Origin: Nematostella vectensis
Taxonomy: Eukaryota; Cnidaria; Anthozoa; Actiniaria; Edwardsiidae
DNA: 64,000 nt
Assembly: GCF_932526225.1 (NCBI RefSeq)
Contig: NC_064037.1
Location: 10,832,203 to 10,896,202, forward strand
Direction: 5' to 3'
The notes under the pieces were generated by a model, which worked only from the letters and a program-made list of their open reading frames with translations, was not told the origin of the DNA and made no database searches. A program made the translations under genes and the position numbers. This document shows, one piece after another, positions 1-10,378 of the stretch. How positions within the stretch are numbered: the stretch's first letter is position 1; every line of letters begins with the position of its first letter.

Positions 1-128
1 AAACGGCTCTTGTTCGGACATGAACCAGCCCTCACCCTCCCCTGCTCGGCTACGGATACCGAGTGGAGACATGTACCCTTCGCCTACCCGAACAGATGCA
101 AATACCGCGGGCAGAGAAGCCATAATGG
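1..128 (+). CDS. Internal exon (5' partial) of an unrecognised Pro/Ser-rich protein
   Basis: The frame whose first complete codon starts at base 2 is open from the window edge to the putative splice donor and reads as low-complexity protein with SDMNQPSPSP and GDMYPSPTRT. A donor G|GTACGG follows base 128. It leaves one base of a codon, which matches the acceptor at 946, where the next exon supplies two bases (joined Met-Gly-Ser). I infer that this exon and 947-1269 belong to one gene that begins before the window. The composition fits a disordered transcription-factor region, but no DNA-binding domain is visible, so the family is unknown. The donor is not a strong consensus match. Confidence 0.45.
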
Positions 129-946
129 GTACGGAAAACCTACGATACATATAGCTTTTCCGCAGATATCTCTCGAGAGACGCAAAATATCTGTTTCGGG
201 CTTCCTGTGGAGAAAAAGAAGGAAATGATTGGGGAGGGGGTAAGGAGAGACTCTTCCTCGAGTCCCAGAGAACCCGAACCACAGGAAACCCAAACCCTTT
301 TAGAGGTTTTATCGCTCAGAGCCATTTTTGCCCATAGAGTTCCCTGCGGGTGTGGCTACGATACACACAGAAGCTTTGGAAAAAAAGGGGAGCACCTCCG
401 CCTAAAAATAATAATAAATAAATAAGATAAATAAATAATAATAATAATAAAAAGACAGGGCAGAAGATTTTAGAAGATTTTAACAGTTTTGGTGTTACAA
501 AACCTCGAACGTTTTTGCTACCACAATTTGTATATGGGTGGAATTCTGTTTTGGTTAGTCCTTATAGTGAACAAAAAAAATTGAATTAATATAATGTAAT
601 AGTAATGACAAAACAATGCACAAGAATGCTAATACATGGACGATTTTACAAAAAAAACGAACATACAACGAGCAAGTAGGAAAAAAGGAGATTTACAATT
701 AAACGAAATATATGTATATATATAGAATACTGGTTTGCTAGCCGCTTATTAATAACAGGGAAAATCAGATGTGGATCTAGGGAGGAGAGGGAAGGGGGAT
801 CGAGTAGGTGGCGGTGCCATCCTTTTGGAAATGCTAGGAGCACATTAGGAACAATCCCCTTTCGGGAAATCCTGTGCCAATCCCTGAGATTATTTCGGGG
901 GCAATTGCGAGTTTAAATAAAACACTAAATGTCCGCTTTTCTTCAG
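129..946 (+). other. Probable intron
   Basis: This stretch begins GTACGG and ends TTTTCTTCAG. It holds an AT-rich simple repeat (AATA/ATAA units, about 405-455) and a short TA run near 712-722. I see no coding exon in it; short frames here have no domain. Confidence 0.4.
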
Positions 947-1269
947 GTTCGCAAACCCACATGGGTAACGATCTACAGCTAGACAACATGGAAAAGTGCT
1001 ATCAGTCTTCCATGATGACGTCACCGACAAACACCACTTTCCCGGGAGGGCTGGGGATTATCAGCTCAACTATGACGTCTTCGGGAAATCACCCTACCTC
1101 GCCTGTGGCTTCGACGGCTGTTTATCGGGGATATACCGGTATTAGAGACCACCGTAGCGCGCCCTACCCGGTCCATATACCTCGATATGGCCCGCCTATG
1201 GGGGCAGACGGCGTCCATTACCCGCACATGCCGCCCTTACCTCAAAACTCGAGCAATAATCAGCAGTGA
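947..1269 (+). CDS. Terminal exon, Pro/Ser/Thr/Tyr-rich C-terminus of an unrecognised protein
   Basis: The acceptor CGCTTTTCTTCAG ends at 946. From there the frame is open to TGA at 1267-1269, about 107 codons. The protein is rich in Ser, Thr, Pro, Met and Tyr, has the segments TSPTNTTFPGGLG and YPVHIPRYGPP, and ends in QNSSNNQQ. This is typical of the disordered activation tail of an animal transcription factor, but no recognisable domain is present and I do not assign a family. An ATG at 874 in the same frame lies upstream of the acceptor, so the exon reading is preferred to a single-exon gene starting there. An AATAAA signal follows at 1699. Exon call fairly sure; function unknown. Confidence 0.6.
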
Positions 1270-1462
1270 ATCATAGATTATACATTTGCTTTCCGCATCT
1301 TCATATACAGCGTACTTCCTGTATGGATGCTGTCACATTAAGATGAATTATACTCCCTCAAAGCGTCCAAAACTGTAATGTTGCGATTTCACTGTCATAG
1401 TAATAATGCTTTATTTTCATACGGGTAAGGAAAATTTAAGACGGGATTGGTTCTTTGCAGAA

Positions 1463-1546
1463 CTTTCTCGGGAGTTCAGTTACTGCAAGCAGATTTTGGG
1501 GTTTCTTATGTTCGATTTTTGGCAGGTTAAAAAGGCTGTCATTTAG
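1463..1546 (+). repeat. Dispersed repeat, copy 1 (partner at 35875)
   Basis: The block contains TCGGGAGTT, then CAGATTTTGGG, then TTTTTGGCAG followed by TTAAAAAGGCTGTC. A diverged copy in the same order and orientation lies at 35875-35963. It sits in the putative 3' UTR of the gene ending at 1269. Confidence 0.5.
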
Positions 1547-1606
1547 AATGACCACTGACTGGTCTCTAACGTACTCGAATGACCACTGACTGGTCTCTAA
1601 GTACTC
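1546..1606 (+). repeat. Short tandem duplication (2 x about 30 bp)
   Basis: Two adjacent copies beginning GAATGACCACTGACTGGTCT, at 1546-1576 and 1577-1606, differ by one base in length. Each contains the local inverted repeat GACCACTGACTGGTC. Confidence 0.8.
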
Positions 1607-1698
1607 AAAACTTTTGGTTACCAATGAACAGCCTATTATTCTAATTGTCCTATAGACGGTTTCTATTTTAAGCGTTCCTTTTCAGTGATCTTTAAACC

Positions 1699-1704
1699 AA
1701 TAAA
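1699..1704 (+). other. Candidate poly(A) signal AATAAA
   Basis: AATAAA occurs about 430 bases after the stop codon at 1269, in AT-rich sequence on the same strand. It would give a 3' UTR of about 450 bases. Inferred from motif and position only. Confidence 0.35.
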
Positions 1705-3309
1705 CACAACTTTAATAATTGAACAGTGTATATTCTAAAATACATTGTTTCTTACTCAAGGATGGCCAATTGAGATACCACGATATTTTTTTAGATATGA
1801 GATCCTTAGATAGAAGACAACCCCCCCCCCCCCCCTTTCGTCTTCATTGGAGCGTTAATGTGCGCTATTTCAAAACCAAACAAGAACCAGTATAAGTATA
1901 TATCGTCCTCCGTCTTTTTTGTTTTCGCCAACAAGCCATGTCTATTACAGGAAAACGAGTAGATTAAAAATATAGGAAAGAGCTACGAACATTTAGCATT
2001 TCACATGGCTTTCCCGCAGCTAATTTGAAGACCGACTTCCAAGAAGTTTATTACTGTAAAAGGCTAGAGAATTTTCTGTACAATATTGTAATAATCAATG
2101 TAATAAAATAATGTAATAATGTACATTGTACTCGATTAGAACATCTGGGTTGTTGCAAAAAGAATAATCAGGTTCCTTGTGGAATTTAAGTCACTCGCTC
2201 TCTCCAGCTCCTCTCGGCACATGCCACAGGAATCTCGAATGACCAGGACAAGGATTGGACACCCGAGAGGGACAATAAAAACAGACGGGGGAGGGGGGGG
2301 GAGTATCGGCAAAATCAACACTTTGGGTTTTATCAACAGCAATTCTTAAGCCTCGATCAAACAGATAAGAGACGATGAGAGTTTCAAACTTCCTATCTCT
2401 CACAAGGTTGTGATCAAACGCTCTTTTGAGAGTTGGTGAGAATGATCACTTTTTTTTTTTTTCAAAATAGTACATCAGGTATGATCGAAGCATTTTCTTA
2501 ACCTAAAAGGTAGCACTATTTTTACTGGGCCATAAGTGCATATATATCCTTCGTCGATGTATTTATTTTTTGGAAATCAGCTAATCCCCCTGGTCAAATA
2601 TCAAGATGGTCCGTCCTATATCCATACGCTGTTCACAATGTGAAACAGTCCTGTTTGAAAAAACAATAAAGCCGGAAGTATCAAGCGATCAGTTGACTTG
2701 TGGTTTATTGTAAGATACGTTTCGAGTGATTGGGCCACCATTTAGCGTGAGAAACCCTTAAAGGTAGCAGAATCGAAAAAATTCTAAAACACCCCCTAAG
2801 AGATAGCAGTTGTTAAGAATTTTATACTCTAAAAGATAGGTCGAGCACCCCGTCTACTTTGAGCAGTCGCGTCACGGTCGCGCATGCTCTATTACACCAC
2901 TGAGGTTTTGGGTTGTTTTGGTGCGAGGAAAAAAGCCAATGGCTGGATAAGATACTCGTACTATATAAAATGGGTGCCAATTTATCAGTGTTTGAAATTG
3001 CAGACAAGACTGTAAAACAATCAAACAATTCCAAAAAATATAAAATATCCAACCAGGGTAAAAACCTCGCAATTTAGTCCAGTTCGAGTCTGGTACAAAG
3101 TAAAGCCAAATGAAATAATAACAAGGATAACGAAGTCAAATCAATCTATTCCCGAACCAAGTAATTTGACAAATAGATCAATCAGCAGAAGGGAAGAACT
3201 GTATATTTACGTGCTTCCCTAGCTACCTAGATGATAGAAATTCGAAAACAAAACGTGCGCTTTGGTTCAGCTTTAAGTACAAAGTTTATTAAGTATAAGG
3301 GGTCAACCC
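1705..3309. other. Spacer with homopolymer runs, no gene seen
   Basis: AT-rich spacer with a C run near 1820-1836, a G-rich run near 2286-2301 and a T run near 2451-2462. Short frames exist on both strands but none has a domain or plausible exon structure. Confidence 0.5.
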
Positions 3310-3815
3310 CAACCCACTATTAGAAGACTGAAGTGTTCTCCTGAAAACCAGAAACAAATAAAGGAAAGTAGAAAGAACAGGATGTTCCTTCTGAAAACCC
3401 GAGACAAATCAAGGTTAGTAGAATGGGGTGTCTCCTGAAAACCCGAAACAAATCAAGGTTAGTAGAAAGAACAGGATGTTTCTTCTGAAAACCCGAGACA
3501 AATCAAGGTTAGTAGAACAGAATGTTCTTCTGAAACCCAAAGACAAAAGTTAGTGAAACAGTATGTTCTCTTGAAACCCCAAGGCAATTCAATATTAGTA
3601 GAACAGGGTGTTCGACTGTAACCCCAAGACAAATCAAAATATGTAGAAGAGGGTGTTCTCCTGAAGTCACAAAACGAATGAAAGCTAATAGAACATGATT
3701 TTTTCCAAAACCCCAAAAGGAATTCAAGGTTAGTAGAAAAGGGTGTTCTTCTAATACCACAAGACAAATCAAGGTTAGCAGAATGGGGCGCTCCCGAAAC
3801 CACAAAATAAAACAT
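3310..3815 (+). repeat. Diverged minisatellite, unit about 55-57 bp
   Basis: About nine degenerate units share TGTTCTCCTGAAAACCC, GACAAATCAAGGTTAGTAGAA and a spacer of variable length. The long minus-strand reading frame across this array (to about 4013) is a by-product of the repeat, and its protein shows the same periodicity. Confidence 0.8.
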
Positions 3816-4895
3816 ATCAGAACACGTATTTATGATATCATAGGACGATGTGAAGTTAGAAAAGAACACTCCTGGAAGCTCAAACAGACAGATAAATAAA
3901 ACAGGGCGTTTCTGAAAGTACGTACAACTAGGCATTCTTGATTCCCGTAGATAATACGAGAAGAGCTGTTTCGACCTCAACGTCGATGATGCAGTACACG
4001 ATGAGTGAATCAAGATAATCAGTACAAGACTGTTTCGGAATCAAGGCGGTTCAAAAGACAGGATTTGTGAAAACTAGGCCAAATAACATCGTCACTAATT
4101 ATCCTACTTGAAGCTTGATGAGAGTTTCTACAGAGAGAAGAAAGACGAATTAAAAAAGTTGGTGCCTTAGCTACATAGCTACGTATAACATGTTTTTTTG
4201 CTGAAAGATGTTTGATAATCGCAAGTGATAAGGAGAGAACTGGCATTTAAAGAAAGACGATATGACGTGTAAGCTCGTCATTTCCTACCACGTGGTTTAT
4301 GTCATAAACCTTGTATTGCAGGAAATTGGGTGATCACAAAAAATAAGAAACTTAGAGTAAGACAAGATTAACTATGTTCGATTGATAGCATGGATGTTGC
4401 CAGAGCAAGACAAGTCCAAGATGCCAGATAGACCCACCAGTGCAATAAAGAATGTTTTCTAAAGCGCAAGTCAGGGAAAAAATGACTCAAGGTGATGCGA
4501 CATGCCATAATTCTATTTCAAATCCTCAAAGTTGCCCAAACTTACAACCCACAAATAATAATAGCCTCCATTAAGATGCGCAGATATCATTGTCTATTTA
4601 AAAAGCCTTTTTTCCATCGTAGAATCACAATTCGTTGCATTATCATTTTTGGTGAATAACTGATCATTAGAGCTTCCGTTTGACTGAAGTTGGTTGAAAT
4701 GAACACTGCGATGATTCTAGTTGATTATTGAAGTGGGCTCCATAGATGGTATAACATACTGATGGGGCTTTCTTCCTGCTACTTTAATAATCACTGTTGC
4801 TAATGATATATCGCTCGAGGAGGAACGGTCTTTTCGAAGTTGCGTCTATCGTATTAGTGACAATCATTGCACGATGATTCTTGATTATTTACAGA
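3816..4895. other. Spacer, no gene seen
   Basis: Unique-looking AT-rich sequence between two minisatellites. I see no coding exon, RNA gene or transposon end. Confidence 0.4.
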
Positions 4896-5965
4896 TTATG
4901 CTTTTAAATGGTTCGCTCGTAGTTGCGTCTTACATTTTCGTGACGATTTCTAGACGATGCGTAATTGTCTGCCAGGAGCTGCGTCTTACATCTGCATGAC
5001 AATTTCCAGACGATGCGTAAGATGGTATGTGCGTAGTTGCGTCTTACATCTTCGTAACGATTTCCCGACAATGCATAAGATGGTCTGCGCGGAATTGCTT
5101 CTTACATTTTCATAACAATTTCCAGACGATGCATAAGATGGTCTACCCAGAGTTGCGTCTTACATCTTAATGAAAATTTCGCGACAATGCTTAAGATGGT
5201 CTGCGCGGAGCTGCGTTTTACATCTTCATGGCAGTTTCCAGACGATGCTTAAGGTGGTCTGCGCGGAGTTGCGTTTTACATCTTCATGGCAGTTTCCAGA
5301 CGATGCTTAAGGTGGTCTGCGCGGAGTTGCGTCTTACATCTTCATGGCAATTTCCAGACCATGCGTAAGATGGTCTGCGCGGGTTGTTTCCCACATTTTC
5401 GTGATGACTTCCAGACGATGCATAAGATGGTCCGCGTGGAGTTAGGTCTTACATCTTCGTGACGTTTTGCAGACCATGCGTAAGATGGTCTGCGCGGGGT
5501 TGCGTCTTACATCTTCGTAACGATTTCCCGACAATGCATAAGATGGTCTGCGCGGAATTGCTTCTTACATTTTCATAACAATTTCCAGACGATGCTTAAG
5601 GTGGTCTGCGCGGAGTTGCGTCTTACATCTTCATGGCAATTTCCAGACCATGCGTAAGATGGTCTGCGCGGGTTGTTTCCCACATTTTCGTGATGACTTC
5701 CAGACGATGCATAAGATGGTCCGCGCGGAGTTACGTCTTACATCTTCGTGACGTTTTGCAGACCATGCGTAAGGTGGTCTGCGCGAGGTTGCGTCTTACA
5801 TCTTCAGGACAATTTCCAGACGATGCGTAAGATGGTCTGCGCGGAGTTGCGTCTTCCATCGTCATAACAATTTTTGTCAATGCATAACATGGTCTGCGCG
5901 GGATTGCTTCTTACATTTTCGTGAGGATTTCTCGATGATGCGTAAGGAGATCTAGCGGTAGTTGC
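4896..5965 (+). repeat. Minisatellite, unit about 58 bp, about 18 copies, with a higher-order repeat
   Basis: Each unit reads approximately GTTGCGTCTTACATCTTC, then a short variable part, then TTTCCAGACGATGCGTAAG and ATGGTCTGCGCGGA. A variant with GGGTTGTTTCCCACATTTTC occurs at 5381 and again at 5670, 289 bp apart. This equals five units, so a block of five was duplicated. The small + frame at 5633-5830 is a repeat artefact. Confidence 0.9.
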
Positions 5966-7440
5966 GAAAACTGTTTAAAAAATCTAAGACGCATGATACA
6001 TAAGGTACAAGTCCCTCTCATTGGCCTGAAACGTAATAGAATCGAAAGTCAGTTAAACAAAAAAGCTTTGTCGTCATAGTCACTACTCGGCAAATAATGC
6101 TTATCGGAATCCTTGGATTCCAGAATGTAACAAGACCTGGAAAGCGTGAAACAAAAGAGAAAATAATTAGCAGAACGCGAAACAAAACCAAAGCACACAG
6201 AGTATATTTCATAAATAGTAACTATTTAATGAGATATACTAGTACTGTGTAGTACTACTACTATAGTACTGTGTACTAGGCCCTATGGCTTAGTGGCATT
6301 TGAAAAAAGGTGTTTTTTAATGCTCGGAAACAGAAGATAAATGTTTTAAGAACGGTTAGCTTTGACCCCTTGACAGGACCCCTTAAACGAAAGAAAGAGT
6401 TGTTACTAGAATTTGGAAAAGAAGCCCCAGCACCCAGAGCATATTTCACATCAACAGCCTGCCGTTGTGTAAAATATTTTCTGTGAGTCGGGCTCGTAGG
6501 GTGGGGTTTTATCCTGAATAACCAGGCTACATCATATATATTTTCATGTTTTTTTTATTAGTTTTTCAAATCAGAAGTATCTTTACAAAACATCACCCTG
6601 CAACATAAAACCGGTAAGTAAAAATCAACTCCTTATGTGTGCGGTGGTATGCAGTCTTGTAATACAAAGTAAATAAAAAAGTTATTTTCGAAGATCGTGA
6701 CAAGACCGACAAACAACAAAAGACCGACGAGGCAAAAACAGAAAAAAAACATTTTCCCGGAAAATGGAAAAACGCGAAGAAAGAAAGGGAAAGGTTCCAA
6801 CATCACAGCAAACAAAGATATAGTTTTAATTGTATATCTTCGTATTAACATCTAAATTACATAATAATTGCCAAATATTTATCCTAGAAGCCTGTCACAT
6901 ACGTAGAAAATACCTAGATTGTGTTCAATGTAGTGCATTCCACTGAAAAGGAGCCAGCCTCTTCTCTTGTCACGACCGATCTGCAAGAAACGCCTACTCG
7001 TCCTAGATTCCTTGAGGAATGGTCGAGCGAGGAAACGTTTCTGGACACGGGGAAAAAAAAGAGAGTCAAAACGTCGAAAATGTTGCCAAAACGTCGATGT
7101 GTCGGATGTCAGAGAAACTATCGGATGCAGAAAAGTATGGAGCCCAATAGATAAAATCTAAACTAAACTGCCTATATAGCAAAGCTCTAAGTTATACCAT
7201 AGCGTTATGCCAACCCTGAAAAGAGCACCCAAAGCTAAGCCTTGAGGTCGATTTTAGAGAAAATGCGCCAAACAAAACCTAAAGAACAATTTTGGGAGCT
7301 CTTTTCCTACATGCTAATTGACCACACCCAGCCATGAACAGGTAGCGCTCCTGCTCAGGCGACTTACCTTCTCCCAAAACCTAGCTATACCCAAGTGAGA
7401 CATCAAACAACACTTCAGAGAGGGGGCCTAAGGGGTGCTA

Positions 7441-7500
7441 TTGTGGGGAGGGGTGGGGAAGGGGGAGGGGAGGGGTGGGGAAGGGGGAGGGGAGGGGAAG
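7441..7500 (+). repeat. G-rich tandem repeat, possible G-quadruplex former
   Basis: A duplicated block of GGGGTGGGGAAGGGGGAGG type gives more than eight G runs of four or five bases separated by single T or A or AA. It satisfies the usual G4 sequence rule many times over. Confidence 0.7.
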
Positions 7501-7756
7501 AGTAAAGGAGGAGGGGAGCTAAGCTGAGGGTAAGGAGTGGCTAACATACCTCCAAGAGAGTGAATCCTCCATCGTAGCGCCAGTAATGTAACAAGACTAA
7601 CAAAATTTTAATGTTTCCAAAAAATTAAGTGACAGGCTTCATATCTAGAATCTTCCCATTCCCTTTACCAATCCCACAGGCACAGGATTTGAACTCTCTC
7701 TGGCCTTCCTAATGGCTAAGTTTTGGATACCAAACAGTTCTATCTTGGTTTAAACT

Positions 7757-7801
7757 AAATGATAATAACTATAGACACCAGTAATATAGTTATTATCATT
7801 T
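7757..7801. repeat. Perfect 17-bp inverted repeat with 11-base loop
   Basis: AAATGATAATAACTATA (7757-7773) is followed by 11 bases and then its exact reverse complement (7785-7801). This is a strong cruciform or hairpin, without flanking element ends. Confidence 0.85.
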
Positions 7802-8472
7802 TGGAATTATAACTTCATAAATATACTGTATTATGATCATAGCTATAATGATTATGATAATATTACAGCTATTTGAATTTTAGTATATAAAAATACTAAA
7901 AGACAATCTATATAATCACATGAAGTTGTTTATATCGAACAGCTTTCTGCTTTAAGCTCGAGGCTATGATATATAACTCTCTCTAACTATATGGCAATGA
8001 CATAATTAGAGAAATGGTACGAACTTTACCTATTCCCCGTTTAGCATTCCATTCGAGTAAGAATGCGTGCACCCTTTGCCTGACACTAGCTACAGTAAAA
8101 ATAAAATCAGAGTTTCATAACAGCCTTAGCACATGATGATTTCAAAACCACTCACGCCAAACCTTCTGCCAATTACAAACAAATTAGTATCATAGCATCA
8201 AAATGAATTTAAAATTAATCTTTTTAGGGACCTGCTATTGCTGTCCTCTGAAAGAAAACTCACAGTTGACTTGGTAATGGTCTTGCAGCTTGTTTCAAGT
8301 GAATGCAAATAAATGTAGTTCATACTACATTCACACATTCATTTCATCATTGTCTTCAGAAAATCTCTTCTTCGTACTGTGCATCCAGACTTGTACTTCT
8401 ATAAACATTAAGATAACATATAATCACAAAAAGGCGCATGTAAAGCAGCGGACCACATGACCGTTAGTTGGG

Positions 8473-8854
8473 GGCACGTCGTCCCCCCTCCCAAAAAAAT
8501 TATTTACTGTCGAATCCGTTGTATCGCGACCCCGCATTTTCAAAACATCGATTTTTTTTTTGTCTTTTGGGCTTTTCTTTTCTGTTCCGCCAGTCAAACT
8601 ATTCTAAGCCAATCAGACTCTTGTCTATCATCTCTCACCTAGTGAAGTTGCCTGGCTTTCTGTCGCGACACTGTCTTGTTTTCGTCCAGAGGATAGATTC
8701 GTCCAGGGAATTGCACAAAGCAAGACTCTGATTGGCTCAAAATGGTTTTAATGACGGAACAGAAAACCAAAACAAATCGTGTTTTGAAAACGCGGGTCGC
8801 GGTACAACGGATTCGACATTAAAGGAAAATAACCATTAGGACGTGGCTATAACA
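8473..8854. mobile_element. Foldback/MITE-like element, about 380 bp
   Basis: The two ends are long, imperfect reverse complements. GTCGAATCCGTTGTATCGCG (8509 on) pairs with CGCGGTACAACGGATTCGAC (to 8817), and pairing continues inward through CTGTTCCG and GCCAATCAGACTCTTG against the right arm. Outer ends GGCACGTC/GACGTGGC suggest limits near 8473 and 8854. No transposase is present; the family is not assigned. Confidence 0.65.
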
Positions 8855-9094
8855 AGTTCCAAACTAAAATGTTTTTTTCCTAAATACACATTTTTCTAGC
8901 AATTTACCACAATCTGAGAGGAGAAAAAAATAACTCCGAGTGAAATCCTGTAAATCAACGGATAGAATTATGATCGAGATTGATTTATGCCAAAGAGTGC
9001 GGAGAATTTTTTGGTGTCAGTGCCAAACCATCATTTCCATCGGAAAGAAATATAAGGGTAAAGTAAAACCCTACATTTCACTCTAAAGTTAAGT

Positions 9095-9415
9095 TCCCTG
9101 TTCATTCCGAATTTCGGACCCCAGCTATGAGCTCACTCTTTATTACGAATTGCGGACCCCTGCTTTAGTTCACTCTTCATTCCGAGTTTGGGACCCCAGT
9201 TATGAGCTTACTCTTCATTCCGAATTTCGGACCCAAGGTATGAGCTCACTCTCCATTTCCGATTTCAGACCAAAGCTAAGAGCTAAGAGAAATTCGGAAT
9301 CTCCTGTGAGATGCAACTTGGGGTCCGAAATACGGAATAACCTGTGAGATGCAAGCTGGGGTCTGAAATTCTGGATCTCCTCTGATCAAAAGCTGGGGTC
9401 CGAGACGTTGCTTTA
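9095..9415. repeat. Minisatellite of about 38 bp in two opposing orientations
   Basis: Five forward units (CATTCCGAATTTCGGACCCC, then AGCTATGAGCTCACTCTT) run to about 9275. They are followed by three units in the reverse orientation (GGGGTCCGAAATACGGAATA, AGATGCAAGCTG). The two half-arrays therefore form a large imperfect inverted repeat. Confidence 0.8.
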
Positions 9416-10137
9416 TTTCAAACCGAGCTTTTTTTGGGAGTACGTGGGTAATTAAGGTTTTAGGCGGCAAAAATTATAATGTCCGCAACTTTCACAGATA
9501 TTCATCTATGAAATTTTTAATGAAACGACAAGTCCCTGTGAATCATTGTTTTTTGAAACCCCAAAATTCAGAAGAAACTGATGTTGTTTAAACGGGAAAA
9601 AATACCCTTTCAGACTGATTCATCTAAAATCAAGCGGAAAATTAGCTAAATGTCCGAGTGAAATATGGCTTATACTGGACGGAATTTGGTGTTTTGGAAA
9701 AACCCATTTTAGTTTGGAACGTATTCTACACCCCCAATATTTTCTCAATATTTCTTGCCCCTCACCCTCTTGAACATTTTGGATACATCTATGGGTCTTT
9801 GTCATTTCTATTGTTTCAGATACCCTTCTGACAGAGCTTTGTCACTGTTTCTATCAGTTAAATTAGGTATTCGTGTTACATCTACTTTTTTCGCCTTATT
9901 GTTTGTGTATGTTTCTCCTACGAACACGTTTTTCCTGCCGAGGGGTATATGGAAGGAGGGTAGCATTTATACTACTTTGCATCAAGTAAAAAATAGAAGT
10001 TTCCCGTCCGGATTTCTAGAAAAAAAGGACCAGGCGGGTTTTTTTTTAATTTTATTCTGTAATTTGAGTTTTTATGTCTTTATTAACATTGATCTATTCA
10101 CTCACAATGGATCGGTAAGTATCGGAACGCAAATAAG
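9416..10137. other. Spacer upstream of the retrotransposon, no gene seen
   Basis: The + frame at 9755-10150 (131 codons) has no domain and runs into the LTR, so it is treated as chance. The last five bases, GGCCA at 10138-10142, are the retrotransposon target-site duplicate. Confidence 0.4.
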
Positions 10138-10142
10138 GGCCA

Positions 10143-10324
10143 TGTTATAAGTTCAGATCCTCACGATTATGCTTTCAATTTGTGGTTTAATTCAACTAAT
10201 ATTTCTCAAAATCTAAATTACAACTAACTCCGAGCTTCAACGAGGAACCAGCCCCTACGGGGGGTCCCAATCAAACATCAGGGGCCACAGGGAACCCAAG
10301 GAGGGCAATATACATATTACAACA
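10143..10324 (-). repeat. 3' LTR (element orientation)
   Basis: This 182-bp repeat appears the same as the one at 15670-15851 and is bordered on its outer side by the target duplicate GGCCA. The pol stop codon lies only 55 bases inside it. Confidence 0.93.
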
Positions 10325-10336
10325 TCTCCCCCCTTT
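10325..10336 (-). other. Polypurine tract
   Basis: The minus strand reads AAAGGGGGGAGA directly before the 3' LTR. This is the expected plus-strand primer site of an LTR retrotransposon. Confidence 0.85.
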
Positions 10337-10378
10337 CAAAACTTCAATAAATGTTCAAAGAAAACCCAAAAAATGTTC

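Larger units (their letters stand above)
5966..8472. other. Spacer, no convincing gene
   Basis: AT-rich spacer that contains the G-rich tract at 7441-7500 and the hairpin at 7757-7801, listed separately. The overlapping + frames at 6921-7161 encode basic, featureless peptides and are not accepted as genes. Confidence 0.4.

Noticed and set aside
3459-4013. 184-codon minus-strand frame
   Set aside because: Lies mostly on the 55-57-bp minisatellite and has no recognisable domain.
9755-10150. 131-codon + frame ending at the gypsy LTR
   Set aside because: Featureless peptide that runs into transposon sequence.
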